From: Euwallacea fornicatus
Lineage: Eukaryota; Arthropoda; Insecta; Coleoptera; Curculionidae
DNA length: 64,000 nucleotides
NCBI RefSeq assembly: GCF_040115645.1
Contig: NW_027096046.1
Coordinates: 62,001-126,000 of the forward strand
Direction of reading: 5' to 3'
The notes under the pieces were generated by a model that saw only the letters and a program-made list of their open reading frames with translations, was not told where the DNA came from and searched no databases. Positions 53,666-64,000 of this stretch are shown in pieces; position 1 is the first letter of the stretch; every line of letters begins with the position of its first letter. The position numbers and the translations under genes are program-made.

Positions 53666-55601
53666 ATTCATGATTGCATCTTGTTGAATTTCCAAGAAAA
53701 ATAGTACTTTATGTGCTCAAACACACAAATTTTGTGACTTTTCAAACTTTGAAGCTCGATAACTTTGGGAAATGTGGACCAAATTTGTTAAACAAAGTGT
53801 CAAATTTATCAGCTCGACGAGATTTTGAAGATGTCACAACACATCATGATTGCATCTTGTTGAATTTCCAAGAAAAATAGTACTTTATGTGCTCAAACAC
53901 ACAACTTTTGTGACTTTTCCAATTTTGAAGCTCGATAACTTTGGCAAATGAAGACCAAATTTGTTAAACAAAGTGTCAAATTAATCAGCTCGACGAGATT
54001 TTGAAGATGTCACAACACATCATGATTGCATCTTGTTGAATTTCCAAGAAAAATAGTACTTTATGTGCTCAAACACACAACTTTTGTGACTTTTCCAATT
54101 TTGAAGCTCGATAACTTTGGCAAATGTGGACCAAATTTGTTAACCATAGTGTCAAATTAATCAGCTCGACGAGATCTTTAAAATGACACAACAATTCATG
54201 ATTGCATCTTGTTGAATTTCCAAGAAAAATAGTACTTTATGTGCTCAAACACACAACTTTTGTGACTTTTCAAACTTTGAAGCTCGATAACTTTGGCAAA
54301 TGAAGACCAAATTTGTTAAACAAAGTGTCAAATTTATCAGCTCGACGAGATTTTGAAGATGTCACAACACATCATGATTGCATCTTGTTGAATTTCCAAG
54401 AAAAATAGTACTTTATGTGCTCAAACACACAACTTTTGTGACTTTTCCAATTTTGAAGCTCGATAACTTTGGCAAATGTGGACCAGATTTGTTAACCAAA
54501 GTGTCCAATTAATCAGCTCGACGAGATCTTTAAAATGACACAACAATTCATGATTGCATCTTGTTGAATTTTCAAGAAAAATAGTACTTTATGTGCTCAA
54601 ACACACAACTTTTGTGACTTTTCAAACTTTGAAGCTCGATAACTTTGGGAAATGTGGACCAAATTTGTTAACCAAAGTGTCAAATTAATCAGCTCGACGA
54701 GATCTTTAAAATGACACAACACATCATGATTGCATCTTGTTGAATTTTCAAGAAAAATAGTACTTTATGTGCTCAAACACACAACTTTTGTGACTTTTCC
54801 AATTTTGAAGCTCGATAACTTTGGGAAATGTGGACCAAATTTGTTAAACAAAGTGTCAAATTAATCAGATCGACGAGATTTTGAAGATGTCACAACACAT
54901 CATGATTGCATCTTATTGAATTTTCAAGAAAAATAGTACTTTATGTGCTCAAACACACAACTTTTGTGACGTTTCAAACTTTGAAGCTCGATAACTTTGG
55001 CAAATGTAGACCAAATTTGTTAACCAAAGTGTCAAATTAATCAGATCGACGAGATCTTTAAAATGACACAACAATTCATGATTGCATCTTGTTGAATTTC
55101 CAAGAAAAATAGTACTTTATGTGCTCAAACACACAACTTTTGTGACTTTTCCAATTTTGAAGCTCGAGAACTTTGGCAAATGTGGACCAAATTTGTTAAC
55201 CATAGTGTCAAATTAATCAGCTCGACGAGATCTTTAAAATGACACAACAATTCATGATTGCATCTTGTTGAATTTCCAAGAAAAATAGTACTTTATGTGC
55301 TCAAACACACAACTTTTGTGACTTTTCAAACTTTGAAGCTCGATAACTTTGGCAAATGTGGACCAAATTTGTTAACCAAAGTGTCAAATTAATCAGATCG
55401 ACGAGATTTTGAAGATGTCACAACACATCATGATTGCATCTTATTGAATTTTCAAGAAAAATAGTACTTTATGTGCTCAAACACACATATTTTGTGACTT
55501 TTCAAACTTTGAAGCTCGATAACTTTGGCAAATGTGGACCAAATTTGTTAACCAAAGTGTCCAATTAATCAGCTCGACGAGATCTTTAAGATGACACAAC
55601 A
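53666..55601. repeat. 11-monomer segment, copy 2 (1936 bp)
   Basis: Second copy of 48566-50501. Its first monomer keeps cacaaatttt from the monomer before it (53490) joined to the tttatc right half of 48566, so the insertion point of this copy lies inside that monomer, roughly between positions 64 and 127. The reading frame at 53674-53880 lies on this joint. Confidence 0.87.
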
Positions 55602-55777
55602 ATTCATGATTGCATCTTGTTGAATTTCCAAGAAAAATAGTACTTTATGTGCTCAAACACACAACTTTTGTGACTTTTCAAACTTTGAAGCTCGATAACT
55701 TTGGGAAATGTGGACCAAATTTGTTAACCAAAGTGTCAAAGTAATCACCTCAACGAGATTTTGAAGATGTCACAACA
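54898..55777. repeat. 5-monomer module, copy 10 (880 bp)
   Basis: Monomers 1-4 are standard; monomer 4 has ttaagatg. Monomer 5 keeps gggaaatg but its right half is caaagtaatc with cctcaacg, a first-domain type not otherwise seen beyond about 30.6 kb except in its own copy at 60174. Confidence 0.83.
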
Positions 55778-56481
55778 CATCATGATTGCATCTTGTTGAA
55801 TTTTCAAGAAAAATAGTACTTTATGTGTTCAAACACACAACTTTTGTGACTTTTCAAACTTTGAAGCTCGATAACTTTGGGAAATGTGGACCAAATTTGT
55901 TAACCAAAGTGTCAAATTAATCAGCTCGACGAGATCTTTAAAATGACACAACACATCATGATTGCATCTTGTTGAATTTCCAAGAAAAATAGTACTTTAT
56001 GTGCTCAAACACACAACTTTTGTGACTTTTCAAACTTTGAAGCTCGATAACTTTGGCAAATGAAGACCAAATTTGTTAAACAAAGTGTCAAATTTATCAG
56101 CTCGACGAGATTTTGAAGATGTCACAACACATCATGATTGCATCTTGTTGAATTTCCAAGAAAAATAGTACTTTATGTGCTCAAACACACAACTTTTGTG
56201 ACTTTTCCAATTTTGAAGCTCGATAACTTTGGCAAATGAAGACCAAATTTGTTAAACAAAGTGTCAAATTTATCAGCTCGACGAGATTTTGAAGATGTCA
56301 CAACACATCATGATTGCATCTTGTTGAATTTCCAAGAAAAATAGTACTTTATGTGCTCAAACACACAACTTTTGTGACTTTTCCAATTTTGAAGCTCGAT
56401 AACTTTGGCACATGAAGACCAAATTTGTTAAACAAAGTGTCAAATTAATCAGCTCGACGAGATTTTGAAGATGTCACAACA

Positions 56482-56655
56482 CATCATGATTGCATCTTGT
56501 TGAATTTCCAAGAAAAATAGTACTTTATGTGCTCAAACACAACTTTTGTGACTTTTCCAATTTTGAAGCTCGATAACTTTGGCAAATGAAGACCAAATTT
56601 GTTAAACAAAGTGTCAAATTAATCAGCTCGACGAGATTTTGAAGTTGTCACAACA
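56482..56655. repeat. 174-bp monomer, CA-run deletion (gaagttgtc type)
   Basis: Counterpart of 51734 and 61054. Confidence 0.92.
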
Positions 56656-57183
56656 CATCATGATTGCATCTTGTTGAATTTTCAAGAAAAATAGTACTTT
56701 ATGTGTTCAAACACACAACTTTTGTGACTTTTCCAATTTTGAAGCTCGATAACTTTGGCAAATGTGGACCAAATTTGTTAACCATAGTGTCAAATTAATC
56801 AGCTCGACGAGATCTTTAAAATGACACAACAATTCATGATTGCATCTTGTTGAATTTCCAAGAAAAATAGTACTTTATGTGCTCAAACACACAACTTTTG
56901 TGACTTTTCAAACTTTGAAGCTCGATAACTTTGGCAAATGAAGACCAAATTTGTTAAACAAAGTGTCAAATTTATCAGCTCGACGAGATTTTGAAGATGT
57001 CACAACACATCATGATTGCATCTTGTTGAATTTCCAAGAAAAATAGTACTTTATGTGCTCAAACACACAACTTTTGTGACTTTTCCAATTTTGAAGCTCG
57101 ATAACTTTGGCAAATGAAGACCAAATTTGTTAAACAAAGTGTCAAATTAATCAGCTCGACGAGATTTTGAAGATGTCACAACA

Positions 57184-57357
57184 CATCATGATTGCATCTT
57201 GTTGAATTTCCAAGAAAAATAGTACTTTATGTGCTCAAACACAACTTTTGTGACTTTTCCAATTTTGAAGCTCGATAACTTTGGCAAATGAAGACCAAAT
57301 TTGTTAAACAAAGTGTCAAATTAATCAGCTCGACGAGATTTTGAAGATGTCACAACA
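57184..57357. repeat. 174-bp monomer, CA-run deletion (before atatgctc)
   Basis: Counterpart of 52612 and 61756. Confidence 0.92.
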
Positions 57358-60300
57358 CATCATGATTGCATCTTGTTGAATTTCCAAGAAAAATAGTACT
57401 TTATATGCTCAAACACACAACTTTTGTGACTTTTCAAACGTTGAAGCTCGATAACTTTGGCAAATGTGGACCAAATTTGTTAACCAAAGTGTCAAATTAA
57501 TCAGATCGACGAGATCTTTAAAATGACACAACAATTCATGATTGCATCTTGTTGAATTTCCAAGAAAAATAGTACTTTATGTGCTCAAACACACAACTTT
57601 TGTGACTTTTCAAACTTTGAAGCTCGATAACTTTGGCAAATGTGGACCAAATTTGTTAACCAATGTGTCAAATTAATCAGCTCGACGAGATCTTTAAAAT
57701 GACACAACAATTCATGATTGCATCTTGTTGAATTTCCAAGAAAAATAGTACTTTATGTGCTCAAACACACAACTTTTGTGACTTTTCCAATTTTGAAGCT
57801 CGAGAACTTTGGCAAATGTGGACCAAATTTGTTAAACAAAGTGTCAAATTAATCAGATCGACGAGATTTTGAAGATGTCACAACACATCATGATTGCATC
57901 TTGTTGAATTTCCAAGAAACATAGTACTTTATGTGCTCAAACACACAACTTTTGTGACTTTTCCAATTTTGAAGCTCGATAACTTTGGCAAATGTGGACC
58001 AGATTTGTTAACCAAAGTGTCCAATTAATCAGCTCGACGAGATCTTTAAAATGACACAACAATTCATGATTGCATCTTGTTGAATTTCCAAGAAAAATAG
58101 TACTTTATGTGCTCAAACACACAAATTTTGTGACTTTTCAAACTTTGAAGCTCGATAACTTTGGGAAATGTGGACCAAATTTGTTAACCAAAGTGTCAAA
58201 TTAATCAGCTCGACGAGATCTTTAAAATGACACAACAATTCATGATTGCATCTTGTTGAATTTCCAAGAAAAATAGTACTTTATGTGCTCAAACACACAA
58301 CTTTTGTGACGTTTCAAACTTTGAAGCTCGATAACTTTGGCAAATGTAGACCAAATTTGTTAACCAAAGTGTCAAATTAATCAGATCGACGAGATCTTTA
58401 AAATGACACAACAATTCATGATTGCATCTTGTTGAATTTCCAAGAAAAATAGTACTTTATGTGCTCAAACACACAACTTTTGTGACTTTTCCAATTTTGA
58501 AGCTCGATAACTTTGGGAAATGTGGACCAAATTTGTTAACCAAAGTGTCAAATTAATCAGCTCGACGAGATCTTTAAAATGACACAACAATTCATGATTG
58601 CATCTTGTTGAATTTCCAAGAAAAATAGTACTTTATGTGCTCAAACACACAACTTTTGTGACGTTTCAAACTTTGAAGCTCGATAACTTTGGCAAATCTA
58701 GACCAAATTTGTTAACCAAAGTGTCAAATTAATCAGATCGACGAGATCTTTAAAATGACACAACAATTCATGATTGCATCTTGTTGAATTTCCAAGAAAA
58801 ATAGTACTTTATGTGCTCAAACACACAACTTTTGTGACTTTTCCAATTTTGAAGCTCGATAACTTTGGCAAATGAAGACCAAATTTGTTAAACAAAGTGT
58901 CAAATTAATCAGCTCGACGAGATTTTGAAGATGTCACAACACATCATGATTGCATCTTGTTGAATTTCCAAGAAACATAGTACTTTATGTGCTCAAACAC
59001 ACAACTTTTGTGACTTTTCCAATTTTGAAGCTCGATAACTTTGGCAAATGTGGACCAAATTTGTTAACCATAGTGTCAAATTAATCAGCTCGACGAGATC
59101 TTTAAAATGACACAACAATTCATGATTGCATCTTGTTGAATTTCCAAGAAAAATAGTACTTTATGTGCTCAAACACACAACTTTTGTGACTTTTCAAACT
59201 TTGAAGCTCGATAACTTTGGCAAATGAAGACCAAATTTGTTAAACAAAGTGTCAAATTTATCAGCTCGACGAGATTTTGAAGATGTCACAACACATCATG
59301 ATTGCATCTTGTTGAATTTCCAAGAAAAATAGTACTTTATGTGCTCAAACACACAACTTTTGTGACTTTTCCAATTTTGAAGCTCGATAACTTTGGCAAA
59401 TGAAGACCAAATTTGTTAAACAAAGTGTCAAATTAATCAGCTCGACGAGATTTTGAAGATGTCACAACACATCATGATTGCATCTTGTTGAATTTCCAAG
59501 AAAAATAGTACTTTATGTGCTCAAACACACAACTTTTGTGACTTTTCAAACTTTGAAGCTCGATAACTTTGGCAAATGAAGACCAAATTTGTTAAACAAA
59601 GTGTCAAATTAATCAGCTCGACGAGATTTTGAAGATGTCACAACACATCATGATTGCATCTTGTTGAATTTTCAAGAAAAATAGTACTTTATGTGCTCAA
59701 ACACACAACTTTTGTGACTTTTCCAATTTTGAAGCTCGATAACTTTGGCAAATGAAGACCAAATTTGTTAAACAAAGTGTCAAATTAATCAGATCGACGA
59801 GATTTTGAAGATGTCACAACACATCATGATTGCATCTTGTTGAATTTCCAAGAAACATAGTACTTTATGTGCTCAAACACACAACTTTTGTGACTTTTCA
59901 AACTTTGAAGCTCGATAACTTTGGCAAATGAAGACCAAATTTGTTAACCAAAGTGTCAAATTAATCAGATCGACGAGATCTTTAAAATGACATAACAATT
60001 CATGATTGCATCTTGTTGAATTTCCAAGAAAAATAGTACTTTATGTGCTCAAACACACATATTTTGTGACTTTTCAAACTTTGAAGCTCGATAACTTTGG
60101 CAAATGTGGACCAAATTTGTTAACCAAAGTGTCCAATTAATCAGCTCGACGAGATCTTTAAGATGACACAACAATTCATGATTGCATCTTGTTGAATTTC
60201 CAAGAAAAATAGTACTTTATGTGCTCAAACACACAACTTTTGTGACTTTTCAAACTTTGAAGCTCGATAACTTTGGGAAATGTGGACCAAATTTGTTAAC

Positions 60301-61053
60301 CAAAGTGTCAAAGTAATCACCTCAACGAGATTTTGAAGATGTCACAACACATCATGATTGCATCTTGTTGAATTTTCAAGAAAAATAGTACTTTATGTGT
60401 TCAAACACACAACTTTTGTGACTTTTCAAACTTTGAAGCTCGATAACTTTGGGAAATGTGGACCAAATTTGTTAACCAAAGTGTCAAATTAATCAGCTCG
60501 ACGAGATCTTTAAAATGACACAACACATCATGATTGCATCTTGTTGAATTTCCAAGAAAAATAGTACTTTATGTGCTCAAACACACAACTTTTGTGACTT
60601 TTCAAACTTTGAAGCTCGATAACTTTGGCAAATGAAGACCAAATTTGTTAAACAAAGTGTCAAATTTATCAGCTCGACGAGATTTTGAAGATGTCACAAC
60701 ACATCATGATTGCATCTTGTTGAATTTCCAAGAAAAATAGTACTTTATGTGCTCAAACACACAACTTTTGTGACTTTTCCAATTTTGAAGCTCGATAACT
60801 TTGGCAAATGAAGACCAAATTTGTTAAACAAAGTGTCAAATTTATCAGCTCGACGAGATTTTGAAGATGTCACAACACATCATGATTGCATCTTGTTGAA
60901 TTTCCAAGAAAAATAGTACTTTATGTGCTCAAACACACAACTTTTGTGACTTTTCCAATTTTGAAGCTCGATAACTTTGGCACATGAAGACCAAATTTGT
61001 TAAACAAAGTGTCAAATTAATCAGCTCGACGAGATTTTGAAGATGTCACAACA

Positions 61054-61227
61054 CATCATGATTGCATCTTGTTGAATTTCCAAGAAAAATAGTACTTTAT
61101 GTGCTCAAACACAACTTTTGTGACTTTTCCAATTTTGAAGCTCGATAACTTTGGCAAATGAAGACCAAATTTGTTAAACAAAGTGTCAAATTAATCAGCT
61201 CGACGAGATTTTGAAGTTGTCACAACA
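61054..61227. repeat. 174-bp monomer, CA-run deletion (gaagttgtc type)
   Basis: Counterpart of 51734 and 56482. Confidence 0.92.
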
Positions 61228-61755
61228 CATCATGATTGCATCTTGTTGAATTTTCAAGAAAAATAGTACTTTATGTGTTCAAACACACAACTTTTGTGAC
61301 TTTTCCAATTTTGAAGCTCGATAACTTTGGCAAATGTGGACCAAATTTGTTAACCATAGTGTCAAATTAATCAGCTCGACGAGATCTTTAAAATGACACA
61401 ACAATTCATGATTGCATCTTGTTGAATTTCCAAGAAAAATAGTACTTTATGTGCTCAAACACACAACTTTTGTGACTTTTCAAACTTTGAAGCTCGATAA
61501 CTTTGGCAAATGAAGACCAAATTTGTTAAACAAAGTGTCAAATTTATCAGCTCGACGAGATTTTGAAGATGTCACAACACATCATGATTGCATCTTGTTG
61601 AATTTCCAAGAAAAATAGTACTTTATGTGCTCAAACACACAACTTTTGTGACTTTTCCAATTTTGAAGCTCGATAACTTTGGCAAATGAAGACCAAATTT
61701 GTTAAACAAAGTGTCAAATTAATCAGCTCGACGAGATTTTGAAGATGTCACAACA

Positions 61756-61929
61756 CATCATGATTGCATCTTGTTGAATTTCCAAGAAAAATAGTACTTT
61801 ATGTGCTCAAACACAACTTTTGTGACTTTTCCAATTTTGAAGCTCGATAACTTTGGCAAATGAAGACCAAATTTGTTAAACAAAGTGTCAAATTAATCAG
61901 CTCGACGAGATTTTGAAGATGTCACAACA
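61756..61929. repeat. 174-bp monomer, CA-run deletion (before atatgctc)
   Basis: Counterpart of 52612 and 57184. Confidence 0.92.
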
Positions 61930-63865
61930 CATCATGATTGCATCTTGTTGAATTTCCAAGAAAAATAGTACTTTATATGCTCAAACACACAACTTTTGTG
62001 ACTTTTCAAACGTTGAAGCTCGATAACTTTGGCAAATGTGGACCAAATTTGTTAACCAAAGTGTCAAATTAATCAGATCGACGAGATCTTTAAAATGACA
62101 CAACAATTCATGATTGCATCTTGTTGAATTTCCAAGAAAAATAGTACTTTATGTGCTCAAACACACAACTTTTGTGACTTTTCAAACTTTGAAGCTCGAT
62201 AACTTTGGCAAATGTGGACCAAATTTGTTAACCAATGTGTCAAATTAATCAGCTCGACGAGATCTTTAAAATGACACAACAATTCATGATTGCATCTTGT
62301 TGAATTTCCAAGAAAAATAGTACTTTATGTGCTCAAACACACAACTTTTGTGACTTTTCCAATTTTGAAGCTCGAGAACTTTGGCAAATGTGGACCAAAT
62401 TTGTTAAACAAAGTGTCAAATTAATCAGATCGACGAGATTTTGAAGATGTCACAACACATCATGATTGCATCTTGTTGAATTTCCAAGAAACATAGTACT
62501 TTATGTGCTCAAACACACAACTTTTGTGACTTTTCCAATTTTGAAGCTCGATAACTTTGGCAAATGTGGACCAGATTTGTTAACCAAAGTGTCCAATTAA
62601 TCAGCTCGACGAGATCTTTAAAATGACACAACAATTCATGATTGCATCTTGTTGAATTTCCAAGAAAAATAGTACTTTATGTGCTCAAACACACAAATTT
62701 TGTGACTTTTCAAACTTTGAAGCTCGATAACTTTGGGAAATGTGGACCAAATTTGTTAACCAAAGTGTCAAATTAATCAGCTCGACGAGATCTTTAAAAT
62801 GACACAACAATTCATGATTGCATCTTGTTGAATTTCCAAGAAAAATAGTACTTTATGTGCTCAAACACACAACTTTTGTGACGTTTCAAACTTTGAAGCT
62901 CGATAACTTTGGCAAATGTAGACCAAATTTGTTAACCAAAGTGTCAAATTAATCAGATCGACGAGATCTTTAAAATGACACAACAATTCATGATTGCATC
63001 TTGTTGAATTTCCAAGAAAAATAGTACTTTATGTGCTCAAACACACAACTTTTGTGACTTTTCCAATTTTGAAGCTCGATAACTTTGGGAAATGTGGACC
63101 AAATTTGTTAACCAAAGTGTCAAATTAATCAGCTCGACGAGATCTTTAAAATGACACAACAATTCATGATTGCATCTTGTTGACTTTCCAAGAAAAATAG
63201 TACTTTATGTGCTCAAACACACAACTTTTGTGACGTTTCAAACTTTGAAGCTCGATAACTTTGGCAAATCTAGACCAAATTTGTTAACCAAAGTGTCAAA
63301 TTAATCAGATCGACGAGATCTTTAAAATGACACAACAATTCATGATTGCATCTTGTTGAATTTCCAAGAAAAATAGTACTTTATGTGCTCAAACACACAA
63401 CTTTTGTGACTTTTCCAATTTTGAAGCTCGATAACTTTGGCAAATGAAGACCAAATTTGTTAAACAAAGTGTCAAATTAATCAGCTCGACGAGATTTTGA
63501 AGATGTCACAACACATCATCATTGCATCTTGTTGAATTTTCAAGAAAAATAGTACTTTATGTGCTCAAACACACAACTTTTGTGACTTTTCCAATTTTGA
63601 AGCTCGATAACTTTGGCAAATGTGGACCAAATTTGTTAACCATAGTGTCAAATTAATCAGCTCGACGAGATCTTTAAAATGACACAACAATTCATGATTG
63701 CATCTTGTTGAATTTCCAAGAAAAATAGTACTTTATGTGCTCAAACACACAACTTTTGTGACTTTTCAAACTTTGAAGCTCGATAACTTTGGCAAATGAA
63801 GACCAAATTTGTTAAACAAAGTGTCAAATTAATCAGCTCGACGAGATTTTGAAGATGTCACAACA

Positions 63866-64000
63866 CATCATGATTGCATCTTGTTGAATTTCCAAGAAAA
63901 ATAGTACTTTATGTGCTCAAACACACAACTTTTGTGACTTTTCAAACTTTGAAGCTCGATAACTTTGGCAAATGAAGACCAAATTTGTTAAACAAAGTGT
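63866..64000. repeat. partial monomer at window end
   Basis: First 135 bp of a monomer (cat start, caaacttt, gaagacc, ttaaac). The array continues past the window on this side, and since base 1 is also inside the array, on the other side too. Confidence 0.97.

Larger units (their letters stand above)
55602..60173. repeat. 26-monomer HOR, copy 1 (4572 bp)
   Basis: Twenty-six monomers (two of 174 bp) followed directly by a second copy. Markers recurring at +4572 include ttaagatg (55581), cacatgaag (56409), gaagttgtc (56641), acgttg (57438) and caaatctagacc (58693). Identity to the next copy already begins inside the preceding monomer (55426), right of about monomer position 64, so the real joint is roughly 110 bp upstream of the stated start. 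Confidence 0.92.
1..64000. repeat. 176-bp satellite array filling the window
   Basis: Seen directly: the motif catgattgcatctt recurs every 176 bp from end to end, always in the same orientation, with every base of the window inside a monomer. There are 363 complete monomers and one partial monomer. Twelve monomers are 174 bp and one is 177 bp; these account exactly for the total length. GC is about 34%. Neighbouring monomers differ at a limited set of recurring diagnostic sites rather than at random, and long strings of monomer types are repeated. Known of such families: nucleosome-length, AT-rich tandem arrays with higher-order structure are usually centromeric or pericentromeric. The centromere role is inference, and the species is not identifiable from the sequence. 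No coding, RNA, mobile or regulatory feature was found anywhere, so no gene-free stretch holds anything other than this repeat. Confidence 0.99.
60174..64000. repeat. 26-monomer HOR, copy 2, cut by window end
   Basis: Repeats copy 1 type for type up to about 63510. Beyond that it departs: the monomer at 63514 has tttcaag and catcatcatt where copy 1 has gaaacat, 63690 has aattaatc where copy 1 has aatttatc, and the last partial monomer has caaacttt instead of ccaatttt. The monomer at 63162 has gactttcc where copy 1 (58590) has gaatttcc, as does 40652. Confidence 0.88.

Noticed and set aside
53674..53880. third 68-codon open reading frame
   Set aside because: A copy of the same recombinant monomer at the joint of the 11-monomer duplication.
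1..64000. CRISPR array (regular repeats)
   Set aside because: There are no spacers: the entire 176-bp period is conserved repeat, and the unit is far too long and eukaryote-like.
1..64000. identity with the 176-178 bp Brassicaceae centromere repeats, suggested by length
   Set aside because: The monomer does not show the sequence features of those repeats as I know them; matching length alone is common among unrelated centromeric satellites.

Overview
The whole window is one uninterrupted, head-to-tail satellite DNA array with a 176-bp monomer of about 34% GC. Counting from base 1, there are 363 complete monomers (1-63865) plus a 135-bp partial one (63866-64000). The phase closes exactly: 363 x 176, minus 2 bp for each of twelve 174-bp monomers, plus 1 bp for one 177-bp monomer, gives 63865. 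I found no gene, RNA gene, transposon, inversion or unique sequence. The material is eukaryotic, and a nucleosome-sized, AT-rich, homogenised repeat is typical of centromeric or pericentromeric satellites in plants and many animals. I do not recognise the monomer and cannot name the species; it does not resemble the Arabidopsis centromere repeat as I know it.

The variation is structured. Monomers differ at about twenty diagnostic sites, mostly two- or three-state and linked in blocks. In monomer coordinates (base 1 of the window = position 1) the main ones are: 1-3 (cat/att), 11, 18-19, 24, 27, 30, 35, 42-43, 62-64, 74, 79+82, 92, 95, 104, 110-111, 127, 130-132, 137, 142, 147-151, and 159/162/165/169. 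Strings of monomer types recur in the same order, giving higher-order repeats (HORs) of 5, 19, 26, 35 and 37 monomers, and copies stay in register.

Layout: (1) 1-6160, 6161-12672 and 12673-18831 begin with the same monomer string, each marked by a rare HindIII-type monomer; the first carries an extra 5-monomer duplication. (2) 18832-22175 and 22176-25519 are two tandem copies of a 19-monomer, 3344-bp HOR, with a three-monomer start of a third copy to about 26047. (3) 26048-29391 returns to the type of (1). (4) 29392-31503 is a transition zone. (5) 31504-64000 is a second domain with its own variants: gacgttt at 74, tagacc at 111, gggaaatg at 104, ttattg at 18, tttatc at 142, and a 2-bp deletion in the CA run. 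A 5-monomer, 880-bp module recurs ten times between 34846 and 55777. A 26-monomer, 4572-bp HOR (55602-60173) begins again at 60174 and runs to the window end.

Nothing here works together as genes. The biology is repeat evolution by in-register unequal exchange and segmental amplification, and a possible structural role as a centromere. That role is inference; the sequence alone does not show it.
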